In this document: piece by piece, positions 28,701 through 35,997 of the stretch
Layout: each line of letters opens with the position of its first letter
How positions within the stretch are numbered: position 1 is the first letter of the stretch
Source: Aliidiomarina shirensis
GTDB lineage: Bacteria; Pseudomonadota; Gammaproteobacteria; Enterobacterales; Alteromonadaceae
Assembly: GCF_003987345.1 (NCBI RefSeq)
Contig: NZ_PIPP01000003.1
Location: 353,625-417,624 of the forward strand
Direction of reading: 5' to 3'
Length of the DNA: 64,000 nt
Program-made: the position numbers and the translations under genes
Notes under the pieces: generated by a model
Seen by the model: the letters and a program-made list of their open reading frames with translations, nothing else
Databases searched by the model: none
What the model was told of the DNA's origin: nothing

Positions 28701-29017
28701 ACCTTGGGCCACTTGTAGGTAAGCAAACAACCGGTGCAGGTGTTTGGCTTTCGGGTCGTAATAGCTTAGCCGATCGAGGAGTTGCCCGCGTTGCCGAAAC
28801 GCCACAACATGCAATGGACGGCCGCTGGATACTCGAGGGCTTTGGTGTTACCCCTGATATCGAAGTTGATAACCTGCCGTTTGCTACGTTCAACGGCGGT
28901 GATGCCCAGTTAGATCGGGGCATTCAGGTGCTTCGCGAGCTACTTCGTGAAAATCCGTATCCAAAACTCGAAGCGCAACCGATGTCGGCGCCCCGGGCGG
29001 AAGATATTAACCGCTAG
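25781..29017 (+). CDS. Tricorn-like S41 family peptidase, exported
   Basis: A 1078-residue peptidase with a signal peptide (cleavage near AHA, residue 24), an N-terminal beta-propeller region (residues about 30-690, WD/PD40-like repeats), a core with His739 (VLHSQV), a PDZ domain (about 760-860) and the catalytic C1 domain with RRNRGGNIDS and Ser961 (TYSDGETFS). In Thermoplasma Tricorn the nucleophile is Ser965 and His746 is part of the site; the equivalents here sit at closely matching positions. Tricorn trims peptides; the signal peptide here points to a periplasmic role in peptide degradation. It follows the DUF502 gene by 55 bp and ends with a strong terminator. Confidence 0.92.
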   Translation: MKMHTFSLGLITAALLTAGAAAHAEQGYYRAPAIHQDQIVFTAEGDLWHSTASGTKRLTTHATEEIGAAISHNGEYVAYVANYEGAAEVYVMPIAGGVPKRVSFENSRVRVQGWTPQGEVMYSTDNVVGPANQWVLRTVNPESLETTTLPLVDAIEGATNDNGQEVYFTRFGLQATGDNARVYRGGAKGEIWRYNLGSNREATLLTGSHEGSVKRPMYHEGRIYFISDADGTPNIWSMTTAGRDFRQHTDYDDWQIWSASLDDGNIVYQRGADLHMLDIASGNSRTLPITLTSDFTARQERWLENPLSYITSARFDSNDQVVITARSQIAVANTGPRRLVQIATPAESRSRNALLSLDGKWVYALNDHSGENEIWRFPADGSEGAEQLTENGTTFRWNLSQSPDGKWLAHDDKNGDLWLLNLESGENQRINEGAAGHYGIADMVWNADSELLAFARNGQDDSRREVWVYSLTTQESQVITSDKYESGSPAFSRDGNWLYFLSDRNFRATPSSPWGDRNLGPMFNNRSLIYAVALKPDACFPFAPPQEVANCDNEAAKEQNIDLAGAPERLWQVPLSADNYYNLSANDERLYVQTRSFDWSSPPTLHSIAFSQTDVKTETFATNVSGYQLSHDGKRLFFSQNGASNMYIVNANATAPSNLGNAKVSTSDWQLAFSPTEEWRQMFRDAWLMHRDFLFDSNMRGVDWVEMRERYEPLLDRLTDRHELDDVFSQLLSELNVLHSQVRGGEYSSPSERASAASLGGQFSMAANGLRIDTIYRVDADLPDQAAPLSAPGVDAAVGDVITHINGRSVSHLGELITALRGQTGKQVLLNIARDSETHQTVVIPVSTGRDHRLRYETWVENNRDKVTEASDGKFGYLHLYAMGGGDIASFAREFYANYQKEGLIIDVRRNRGGNIDSWIIEKLLRRAWSFWQPRLGEGYTNMQQTFMGQLVVLTDQLTYSDGETFSAGVKALNLGPLVGKQTTGAGVWLSGRNSLADRGVARVAETPQHAMDGRWILEGFGVTPDIEVDNLPFATFNGGDAQLDRGIQVLRELLRENPYPKLEAQPMSAPRAEDINR

Positions 29018-29036
29018 AGAATATTAGCCGCAAAAA

Positions 29037-29080
29037 AAGGGCTTTCACTGCTATTCAAAAGTGAAAGCCCTTCATTTTTT
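29037..29080. terminator. Bidirectional terminator between the Tricorn and ArsA genes
   Basis: A perfect 12-bp stem (29037-29048 with 29061-29072) with A-run before and T-run after serves the two converging genes. Confidence 0.9.
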
Positions 29081-29097
29081 TACTATGCGAGACTACG

Positions 29098-30108
29098 CTA
29101 ACTCGCAAACAAACTTCGCAATCCTTCAACACCTTCAATATCGGTTGCTTGCAACGGCACACGATAACGCGGAAGTTGTTTGAATATCTTATCAATCTCC
29201 GCTAATCGCTGCAGCTCAAGCTCCCTACGCTGTGCTAAAAAGCTGCCATCTGCGCTTTCCGGTAACACCCGATTAACCAACAAGCCTGCTATCGGCAGTT
29301 TCGCAGCCAACAGTGATTTCACTGCTCTTTCGGTTTCCAAAATGGGTAGTTTTTCAGGGGTAAGTACAAATAATAACGCTGTATATTCAGCATCTTTAAG
29401 AATACGCCGAGTGCGCTGAAAGAGCCGCTGCCGATTTAATAAGGTTTCGGTAATACCTTTACTGCGCTCACTCATTTCGGCAGTAGCAAGGTTCATTGGC
29501 TCGGCCATTGGGTTATCAATATCTTTGCCGGCTTTAGGTGCCAAGTGCGCTAACACACCCGCAAGCTCTTGTGATTTTTTATCGTGCTTCAACATGCCCT
29601 GGGTCCACGCTGCCATCGATTCTGGCAAACTCAACAAGCGCAACGTATGGCCCGTTGGGGCGGTATCAAAAATGAGTACATCGTATTTATCGAAACCTTG
29701 ATCTATCTCCCGGCACATCCGTTCGAGTAGCGCCGCTTCTTGTGCGCCTGGCGATTGCGCTGAACTTCGCAGTTGCCGCTCTACTTCCGCGTACATTTCA
29801 GGATGAACAAACTGTTTGGTTTGCGAGATTATCTTAGCGATGTGAGTGTTCCCTTCTATGTCAGGGTCTATTTCTAGTGCATCGAGGTTCTCATGCACCG
29901 GTTGAATTCGATTCCCCACATGACAACCCAATGCATCGCCTAAACTATGTGCGGGATCGGTAGAAATGATCAGCACTCGTTTACCTTGAGCAGCAAGTTC
30001 AACCGCAATAGCGCTGGATAATGTGGTTTTGCCTACACCACCTTTACCACCCACCAGAATTAGCTTTTTACGTGTTAATTCATTTACTAATTGATGTAAG
30101 GAAGGCAT
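29098..30108 (-). CDS. ArsA/Get3-family ATPase
   Basis: A 336-residue cytoplasmic ATPase with deviant Walker A GGKGGVGKTT (about residues 19-28) and the family signature DTAPTGHTLRLL. The family includes ArsA (arsenite pump ATPase) and Get3 (tail-anchored-protein targeting); it has a single ATPase domain, and I see no CxxC pair and no arsB/arsR nearby, so arsenic resistance is not supported. The ATG at 30108 shares its A with the TAA stop of the preceding cory-CC-star gene (TAATG), which implies translational coupling; a GTG at 30117 is a less likely start. The coupling suggests the two products work together. Confidence 0.86.
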   Translation of the reverse strand: MPSLHQLVNELTRKKLILVGGKGGVGKTTLSSAIAVELAAQGKRVLIISTDPAHSLGDALGCHVGNRIQPVHENLDALEIDPDIEGNTHIAKIISQTKQFVHPEMYAEVERQLRSSAQSPGAQEAALLERMCREIDQGFDKYDVLIFDTAPTGHTLRLLSLPESMAAWTQGMLKHDKKSQELAGVLAHLAPKAGKDIDNPMAEPMNLATAEMSERSKGITETLLNRQRLFQRTRRILKDAEYTALLFVLTPEKLPILETERAVKSLLAAKLPIAGLLVNRVLPESADGSFLAQRRELELQRLAEIDKIFKQLPRYRVPLQATDIEGVEGLRSLFAS

Positions 30109-30404
30109 TAACAGCACCGCATATTATCAAGTGGGGAGTGTTCCATACCCATACGGATATGCCATTCATGAAAACGTTCAAGCATCAGCGGTTGTAGTTC
30201 CATGGTATAAAAAGTTGCAGGGTTTGGAATACCCATCAATTCTGAATAAACCAACAACATAAACAGGTCGTCTTGGTCTCTTTGTGCCCGTGCAATAGCC
30301 GAGCGGTAGGGCGCATTATAAGCCTCCTCTGCAAAGGCATTGGCTTTTTTCCAAAGCGCTTTTACTTTGCCAAGCTTGCTGCCTTCATTAGTTTTAGGGG
30401 CCAT
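30108..30404 (-). CDS. cory-CC-star family small protein
   Basis: A 98-residue protein ending in MRCC followed by a stop, with the conserved block SAIARAQRDQDDLFMLLVY, then GIPNPATFYTMEL and FHEWHIRMGM. I recognise it as the family named cory-CC-star for its C-terminal Cys-Cys; the function is unknown. The ATG at 30404 has GAGGT 8 nt upstream; a longer in-frame start at 30440 lacks a site. It is translationally coupled to the ArsA-type ATPase (TAATG) and follows cstA by about 100 bp with a strong hairpin between. Two terminal cysteines could bind metal, carry a disulfide or be modified. Confidence 0.78.
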   Translation of the reverse strand: MAPKTNEGSKLGKVKALWKKANAFAEEAYNAPYRSAIARAQRDQDDLFMLLVYSELMGIPNPATFYTMELQPLMLERFHEWHIRMGMEHSPLDNMRCC

Positions 30405-30441
30405 ATCTTTGTACCTCGAATGCATAGCTCTAGAACACATA

Positions 30442-30478
30442 TAGCCCTAGCCTTGCCTCGGTGGCAAAGCTCGGGCTA
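30442..30478 (-). promoter_or_regulatory. Intercistronic hairpin between cstA and cory-CC-star
   Basis: TAGCCC (30442-30447) pairs with GGGCTA (30473-30478), and inside it CCTTGCC (30451-30457) pairs with GGCAAAG (30463-30469, one G.U). There is no T-run downstream, so it may set different transcript levels or stability for cstA and the following two genes rather than terminate fully. Confidence 0.55.
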
Positions 30479-30506
30479 AAACTAAAACCTATAGAGCACA
30501 CTACCA

Positions 30507-32180
30507 CTACTCGAGATTTTTCTCGCCTTTGCGTAAGCGGTTCAGCACCGAGCCACATTCTAGAGCGATTAAAATAGCTGCAATCAGCACCACAATATCG
30601 AGGCTAAACAAGAACCAATCTTGCTGGTTGTAGAACGTATGCAGTTGCAGCACCAACGCCGCTACTGTCATTACTAACAAGAAGATAAGTGGAATCAGGG
30701 TTACATACATCGGCCGGCCATAGCGCACTAGCATTACCGTAATAACCAGCAATGTAAGCCCTGCAAGTAACTGATTTGTGGTTCCGAATAATGGCCAAAT
30801 CGTTAATCCCCCGGAACCATCTGCGCCACCCGCACCAAAGGCTAATAGCAAACATGCGCCCACTGCAAGCAGAGTGGCTGGCACTACCCGCTGCATCCAA
30901 CTGATGTTATATATCGAACCCCATTCTTGGAATATGTAACGCTGCAATCGTAGGCCGGTATCCATCGTTGTACCCGCAAACAGAACAGCCATTACTGTGA
31001 GTAGGGTTTGGGCGAGGTTTTCACTCAAACCAATACCTTCACTAATAATGCTGGCACCACCGGCAACAAATGCGTTTACGCCACCCTGCCCGAACGAGTG
31101 GTACACGGCCTGCCAATCCCCGAAGGTAGCAAAGCCAGCACATGCCGCGATAATAGCCGCCAGCGCAAGCGAGCCTTCACCTACTGCGCCAAAGTAACCA
31201 ACGAACCTTGCGTCGGTTTCTTTATCGAGTTGTTTCGATGTAGTACCGCCGGCAACTAGGCCATGGAAACCGGAAATGGCACCACAAGCAATAGTTACAA
31301 ACAGCAGCGGAATCATTGACGGTGTATTCGCCGGTAGATCGGTATTAAACGCGGGGGCAACCATGTTTGGTCCGGCAATTAATACCGCGGCGTAAAGCAG
31401 AATCAAGCCAATGAACAACTGCAAGCCATTAATGTAATCGCGGGGTTGCAACAGCATCCATACCGGCAGTAAAGAGGCTAGCGCCGCATAGCCAAATAGG
31501 ATAACAATCCACTGTGCGCGATCGGATAGACCAATAAAGGTTTCAGGTAGCGCGAGCGGAAATACAGGGCCGAGGCCGATTAATGCATACAAGGCGATTA
31601 CGCCGATAATAGATACGGCTAATAAGCCTACTAACTTGCGATAAATCAATTGGCCGATAATCAGCGCTACAAATATTGCGCCCCAAACCGGGATAACAGC
31701 GCTATTGAAATCAACCAATAGGCCGGCGATCACCACCGCAAACACGGCATTTACCATCAGAAGTACGAGGAATATAACAATCATAAATAAGCTACGCGCA
31801 CGCTTACCTACGATATCACCCGTTAATGCTCCAATAGATTTCGCTTTGTTCCGGTTACTGGCCCAAATAGCGCCAGCATCGTGAACACCCGCGAAGAAGA
31901 TAGTACCGAAAATAACCCAAAGGAAGGCCGGTACCCAACCCCAGATAACCGCAATCGCTGGGCCGATAATAGGTGCTGCACCGGCCACGGAGGTAAAGTG
32001 ATGCCCCCACAATACAAATTTGTTGGTGGGCACAAAATCGATTCCGTCTTCAAACTCATGAGCCGGCGTACGGAAATTTGCATCAAGTTTGTAAATCTTT
32101 TCAGCAATAAACTTGGAGTAAATAAAATACCCAAGCGCCATTGCCACAATACCTGCAATTAACACGAAAATAGAATTCAT
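30507..32180 (-). CDS. CstA family transporter (carbon starvation / pyruvate-type)
   Basis: A 557-residue multi-pass inner-membrane carrier. Family marks are AGAAPIIGPAIAVIWGW, GVHDAGAIWASNR and GTTNQLLAGLTL; E. coli CstA is about 700 residues, so this is the shorter type. CstA and its relative BtsT transport peptides or pyruvate; the substrate here is unknown. The ATG at 32180 is preferred because AGGA is 7 nt upstream; the in-frame ATG at 32186 is 1-2 nt from it. Transcribed with cory-CC-star and the ArsA-like gene downstream. Confidence 0.88.
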   Translation of the reverse strand: MNSIFVLIAGIVAMALGYFIYSKFIAEKIYKLDANFRTPAHEFEDGIDFVPTNKFVLWGHHFTSVAGAAPIIGPAIAVIWGWVPAFLWVIFGTIFFAGVHDAGAIWASNRNKAKSIGALTGDIVGKRARSLFMIVIFLVLLMVNAVFAVVIAGLLVDFNSAVIPVWGAIFVALIIGQLIYRKLVGLLAVSIIGVIALYALIGLGPVFPLALPETFIGLSDRAQWIVILFGYAALASLLPVWMLLQPRDYINGLQLFIGLILLYAAVLIAGPNMVAPAFNTDLPANTPSMIPLLFVTIACGAISGFHGLVAGGTTSKQLDKETDARFVGYFGAVGEGSLALAAIIAACAGFATFGDWQAVYHSFGQGGVNAFVAGGASIISEGIGLSENLAQTLLTVMAVLFAGTTMDTGLRLQRYIFQEWGSIYNISWMQRVVPATLLAVGACLLLAFGAGGADGSGGLTIWPLFGTTNQLLAGLTLLVITVMLVRYGRPMYVTLIPLIFLLVMTVAALVLQLHTFYNQQDWFLFSLDIVVLIAAILIALECGSVLNRLRKGEKNLE

Positions 32181-32412
32181 TGGCATTTCCTACTTGTTGT
32201 TATTAGGCACCCATTGGATGAGTAAACGTTATTTGGTATCGCCTGCATAAATATTTTATACGCCTCACTGCAATGCACATTTTATTTTACATATTGCAGT
32301 ATGTATCAAAATATCAATAATTCCATCATGGAATAGGCAATACTTAAACCCGTACTTATTCGTGATTCTAGCAATATACGTACCACTTTCGGATTAGACT
32401 TTAGCCCAATAA
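32181..32412. other. Intergenic region upstream of cstA
   Basis: About 230 bp of AT-rich DNA that should contain the cstA promoter; I see no clear -35/-10 pair, RNA gene or ORF. A terminator hairpin bounds it on the right. Confidence 0.5.
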
Positions 32413-32446
32413 AAAAACCGGCCATTGTTTTCACAATGACCGGTTT
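32413..32446 (-). terminator. Terminator of the Oar-like receptor gene
   Basis: An AAAACCGG...CCGGTTTT stem, with CATTG/CAATG pairing inside, and a T-run on the minus strand. Confidence 0.85.
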
Positions 32447-32497
32447 TAACTTTTCTATTACGTTTGCTCTATAACCTATAGGCTTTAGCCTAAGTTA

Positions 32498-35400
32498 TTA
32501 GAACTGGTAACGGATACCAATTTTCGCTGACCAAGTTGACGCGCGAGCGTTATAGTTGGTTGCAGAAGCTGGCGTTTCATCAAACCCACCGAACGGTGCG
32601 CCATAGATGTATTGTCCAGTTACCGTATCTACAGATACAGAAGCTAAACGAACACCAGTATCAGAGAAGCTTACTGTGTGACGTTGGTTCTTCTGATCCA
32701 GTAACGCTAACACGTTACGGATATCAAGGTAGATAGAGCCTTTATGGCCTTCCATGAAACCACGGATTTCTTGTTCAAAACGGAAATCTAGGTTGGTATT
32801 CCATGGACCACGGTTACCTTCGTTACGCACTGCGTATCCACCAGCAAATTGCTCTAGGTTAGCTGATTGAATCCACTCGGCGAACTGAGCGTAAGTTAAG
32901 CCACCAGTATAACGTACGTTTGGATCATCCGCGCCAGTTGGGATATACGGCAAGTAGTTGGTTGAAGACCACAAGTTGTTTTGTGAACCATCACCGAAAC
33001 CACGGAAGCGGAAGGTATCCAACGCGTAGCTATATGGACGACCAGAAGTACGGTCCCAGAATAAGCTAAAGTTTGAACGGTAGCCTGGGAAGAACTCTTT
33101 GCTGTAGTTAACAGACGCCATCAAGCGATGTTCAACTTCGTATGAAGCACGACCAACGATTGGCTGGTTTTTGTCCACAGCTGTTTGGAAGTTGTAGTTC
33201 GAGTGCGCAGTAGATGAACCACCAGATGTGATGTCTTCAACATCTTGGTTAGTGTAGCTAAAGCGAACACTTAAACCGTTATCCCAGTTGTTACCTAAGC
33301 TGAAGGTAGAAACGATACTACGGCCACCAGATACATTCGTTAGCAAGATATCGTAACGGTCGGTATTAGAACCACCGATAGTATCAGGACGGTCACCAGC
33401 TAGTGGATCCCAGCTAACATATAACGGACGACCACCAAGAGTAGTGATTTGCTCGCCAGCATCGTTCAACAATGGTGCTTTAGCAAGGTTTGTCCATGCC
33501 ACTTCACGATCTTTCTTCGTGTAGATAACTTCCGCAGACGCAAACCAACCTTCACCTAAATAACCAAGGTCTAACTCTTCGTAATCAACCGCTAAGTTGT
33601 AACGAGTGTCGTATGGCATTTTGAAGTTAGGGTCGATTGGTGTGGTGTTACCATCACCTGCAGTTAGTGAATCCTGCATTTCTTGAGGAACACTAGTGAT
33701 ATCTACGTTTGAAACGTTGTTAAGGTTTGGAGCAGCAACAACCGTTACACCATCGTTGGTATACGCGTTTGAAATCCAAACGTTAGGACGGCCACCGGCA
33801 AACATACCCGCGCCACCACGAATCGTGATGTTATCGTTAAACTGGTAGTCAAAGCTAAAACGTGGAAGCAATAAATCTAAGCCATCCATGTTGTTAGTGT
33901 TATCAAAACCATAACGAGCAACGAAGTTTTCGTTTAATGCTGGACGGTCGTCAGAGCTGAAACGCTCGTAACGTAAGCCGAAGCTTAAAGTAAGATCCCA
34001 GTTCACATCCCACGTATCTTGCAAGTAGAGTGCTGTAGTACCGTACTCAAAGTTAGCAGCACCATCAGCAGCTACGTTGGTGAATGCATTTTGGTATTCT
34101 ACCGTTGCCGCAAAGCGATTTTCAAAATCTTCAATGCTATCGAAGTAGAAGTTACCTAGTGAGTTTTGAATAAATTCGTTGAATACATCAATAGTTTGAT
34201 ACTCAGCACCGAACTGAATTTGGTGCTCGTTCAACAAATATTCACCGTGTAACTGAAGTTCAGTAGTAGTGGTTTCTAAACTGTTCGCATGACGTGAACG
34301 GTCTGGGCCTAAGTTGATTTGACCACCATTACCCGCTGGGTTTTCATCAGCAGTAAATAGAACTTGTACCTGACCAAAGTTACGGCCAAGCATTGGATCT
34401 TGCCCAGTTGTCACGTCTTTTACAGACGCTTTAAACTCAGTGCTAAGGTTATTCGTCCAGTTTGAATACACTTGCAACGCAAAGTTATCCATTTCCTGAG
34501 TACGCTTGTACCAATATGAGTTTAAGTTCAGGTTAGTTTGGCCGCCAGTAGTGGTGTTGTTAGCCGCTACGTCTTGCGCATTTTGATAAGTAAATGCTAA
34601 GCGGTGATCGTTGTTAATGTTCCAATCGATTTTCGCTAAGATTTTTTCATCTTGCTGTTCTGGCTGAACGTTCCAATCACCTGCATCAACACCGTAAACG
34701 GTATTAGCAATATTCTGAATACGGCTGATTACGCTTGGGTCGATGTTCTTGGTTTCAACTGCAGAAGATCCTAACGGGCCCTGCTGGATTGAAGTTGGCT
34801 CTTTATACTCTTCATAGTTTAAGAAGAAGAACAAACGATCTTGAAGAATTGGGCCGCCTACGCTGAAACCCATGCTCTCTTCTTTATAATCTAAGTTCGG
34901 GCGATTTGCATCTGGCGTGTAACGGCTTGGATCTGGTGTTCCTGCCAATTCATCACTTGCAAATTCATAGAATAACGAACCGAAAAACTCGTTCGTACCA
35001 GAACGCGTTACGGCGTTGATACGAGCGCCGGTAAAGCCGCTGTAACGTGCATTAAACGGCACTGATTCAATAGAAACCTGTTCAATTGCATCGATTGAGA
35101 TTGGTGAACGGTTAGTAGGGTAACCACCAGAGTTCAAACCGAAATCATCGTTTTGGCCGATGCCGTCAACGGTGATGCTGTTGTAACGTGGGTTATTACC
35201 ACCAACAGTAAGTGAACGGTTGTTATCACCCAAGTCAGTAGCCAATGGGTTTTGACGCACAACATCTTTCAAATCGCGGTCAAAAGTAGGCATGTTACGG
35301 ATTTCATCTTCACCCCAAGTGCTCGAAGAGCCAGCTTGCAATGAAGTAGTATTAATTGTGCGTCCAGTTACAGTAATGCGCTCAATATTGTTATTGCGCG

Positions 35401-35740
35401 GCTCTAACTGGGCATTCAGACGGTAAGCATCACCTAACTGCAGGAAGATATCTTCTAAGGTAGTGCCTTGGTATACATCTGAATCAATGGTGACAATGTA
35501 AGGACCGCCAACGCGCAAACCCGACGCGGTAAATGCACCCGCTTCGTTGGTTTCTACGGTGGTTACGGTACCTGATGGAACGTGCTGAATGATTACGCGA
35601 GTGCCGGCCACTACTTCGCCTTGTGGACCAACGATCTGGCCGCGCATAGCAGATGACGTATCTGCGATTGCGATTCCAGACATACCTAACGTAAGCGCTA
35701 CTGCTGCTGCAATGCGAGTCAGTTTCGTTGTCTTAGTCAT
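32498..35740 (-). CDS. Oar-like TonB-dependent receptor with carboxypeptidase-regulatory domain
   Basis: A 1080-residue outer-membrane protein. It has a signal peptide (residues 1-26, GIAIADT), a carboxypeptidase-regulatory-like beta-sandwich (about 30-115), a plug domain (about 125-260, ITVTGRT, RYNSITVDGIGQND, IEQVSIES) and a barrel ending YQF. Oar-type receptors are known in myxobacteria and Xanthomonadales/Alteromonadales, where they are linked to peptide or protease-product uptake and secretion; the role here is inferred from this class. AGGA lies 8 nt before the ATG. It stands alone with its own terminator. Confidence 0.9.
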   Translation of the reverse strand: MTKTTKLTRIAAAVALTLGMSGIAIADTSSAMRGQIVGPQGEVVAGTRVIIQHVPSGTVTTVETNEAGAFTASGLRVGGPYIVTIDSDVYQGTTLEDIFLQLGDAYRLNAQLEPRNNNIERITVTGRTINTTSLQAGSSSTWGEDEIRNMPTFDRDLKDVVRQNPLATDLGDNNRSLTVGGNNPRYNSITVDGIGQNDDFGLNSGGYPTNRSPISIDAIEQVSIESVPFNARYSGFTGARINAVTRSGTNEFFGSLFYEFASDELAGTPDPSRYTPDANRPNLDYKEESMGFSVGGPILQDRLFFFLNYEEYKEPTSIQQGPLGSSAVETKNIDPSVISRIQNIANTVYGVDAGDWNVQPEQQDEKILAKIDWNINNDHRLAFTYQNAQDVAANNTTTGGQTNLNLNSYWYKRTQEMDNFALQVYSNWTNNLSTEFKASVKDVTTGQDPMLGRNFGQVQVLFTADENPAGNGGQINLGPDRSRHANSLETTTTELQLHGEYLLNEHQIQFGAEYQTIDVFNEFIQNSLGNFYFDSIEDFENRFAATVEYQNAFTNVAADGAANFEYGTTALYLQDTWDVNWDLTLSFGLRYERFSSDDRPALNENFVARYGFDNTNNMDGLDLLLPRFSFDYQFNDNITIRGGAGMFAGGRPNVWISNAYTNDGVTVVAAPNLNNVSNVDITSVPQEMQDSLTAGDGNTTPIDPNFKMPYDTRYNLAVDYEELDLGYLGEGWFASAEVIYTKKDREVAWTNLAKAPLLNDAGEQITTLGGRPLYVSWDPLAGDRPDTIGGSNTDRYDILLTNVSGGRSIVSTFSLGNNWDNGLSVRFSYTNQDVEDITSGGSSTAHSNYNFQTAVDKNQPIVGRASYEVEHRLMASVNYSKEFFPGYRSNFSLFWDRTSGRPYSYALDTFRFRGFGDGSQNNLWSSTNYLPYIPTGADDPNVRYTGGLTYAQFAEWIQSANLEQFAGGYAVRNEGNRGPWNTNLDFRFEQEIRGFMEGHKGSIYLDIRNVLALLDQKNQRHTVSFSDTGVRLASVSVDTVTGQYIYGAPFGGFDETPASATNYNARASTWSAKIGIRYQF

Positions 35741-35997
35741 GCCAATTTTCCTGCATAGTTAGTGTGTGAGAGTTTTTCTGTAAGCTTGGACGCATAACGA
35801 TAATACCGAATTATTTCAATTCAATGACAATCGTGAATTAAAGCGCGCGTATTCTATGACAAATTCCTTACAGTTTCATAGGTTTTTTGCCGAAAATAAC
35901 TTCTTTTTTGTTACCTAAATGTAATTTAGCTGTCATTTTAATGAGTATAGATTATACAACAAATATAACAATACATTTACAACCGCTGGAAGATTAT

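Noticed and set aside
29098..30108. Arsenite resistance
   Set aside because: The ATPase is ArsA-like, but no arsB, arsR or arsC is nearby and no metalloid-binding CxxC pair is seen.
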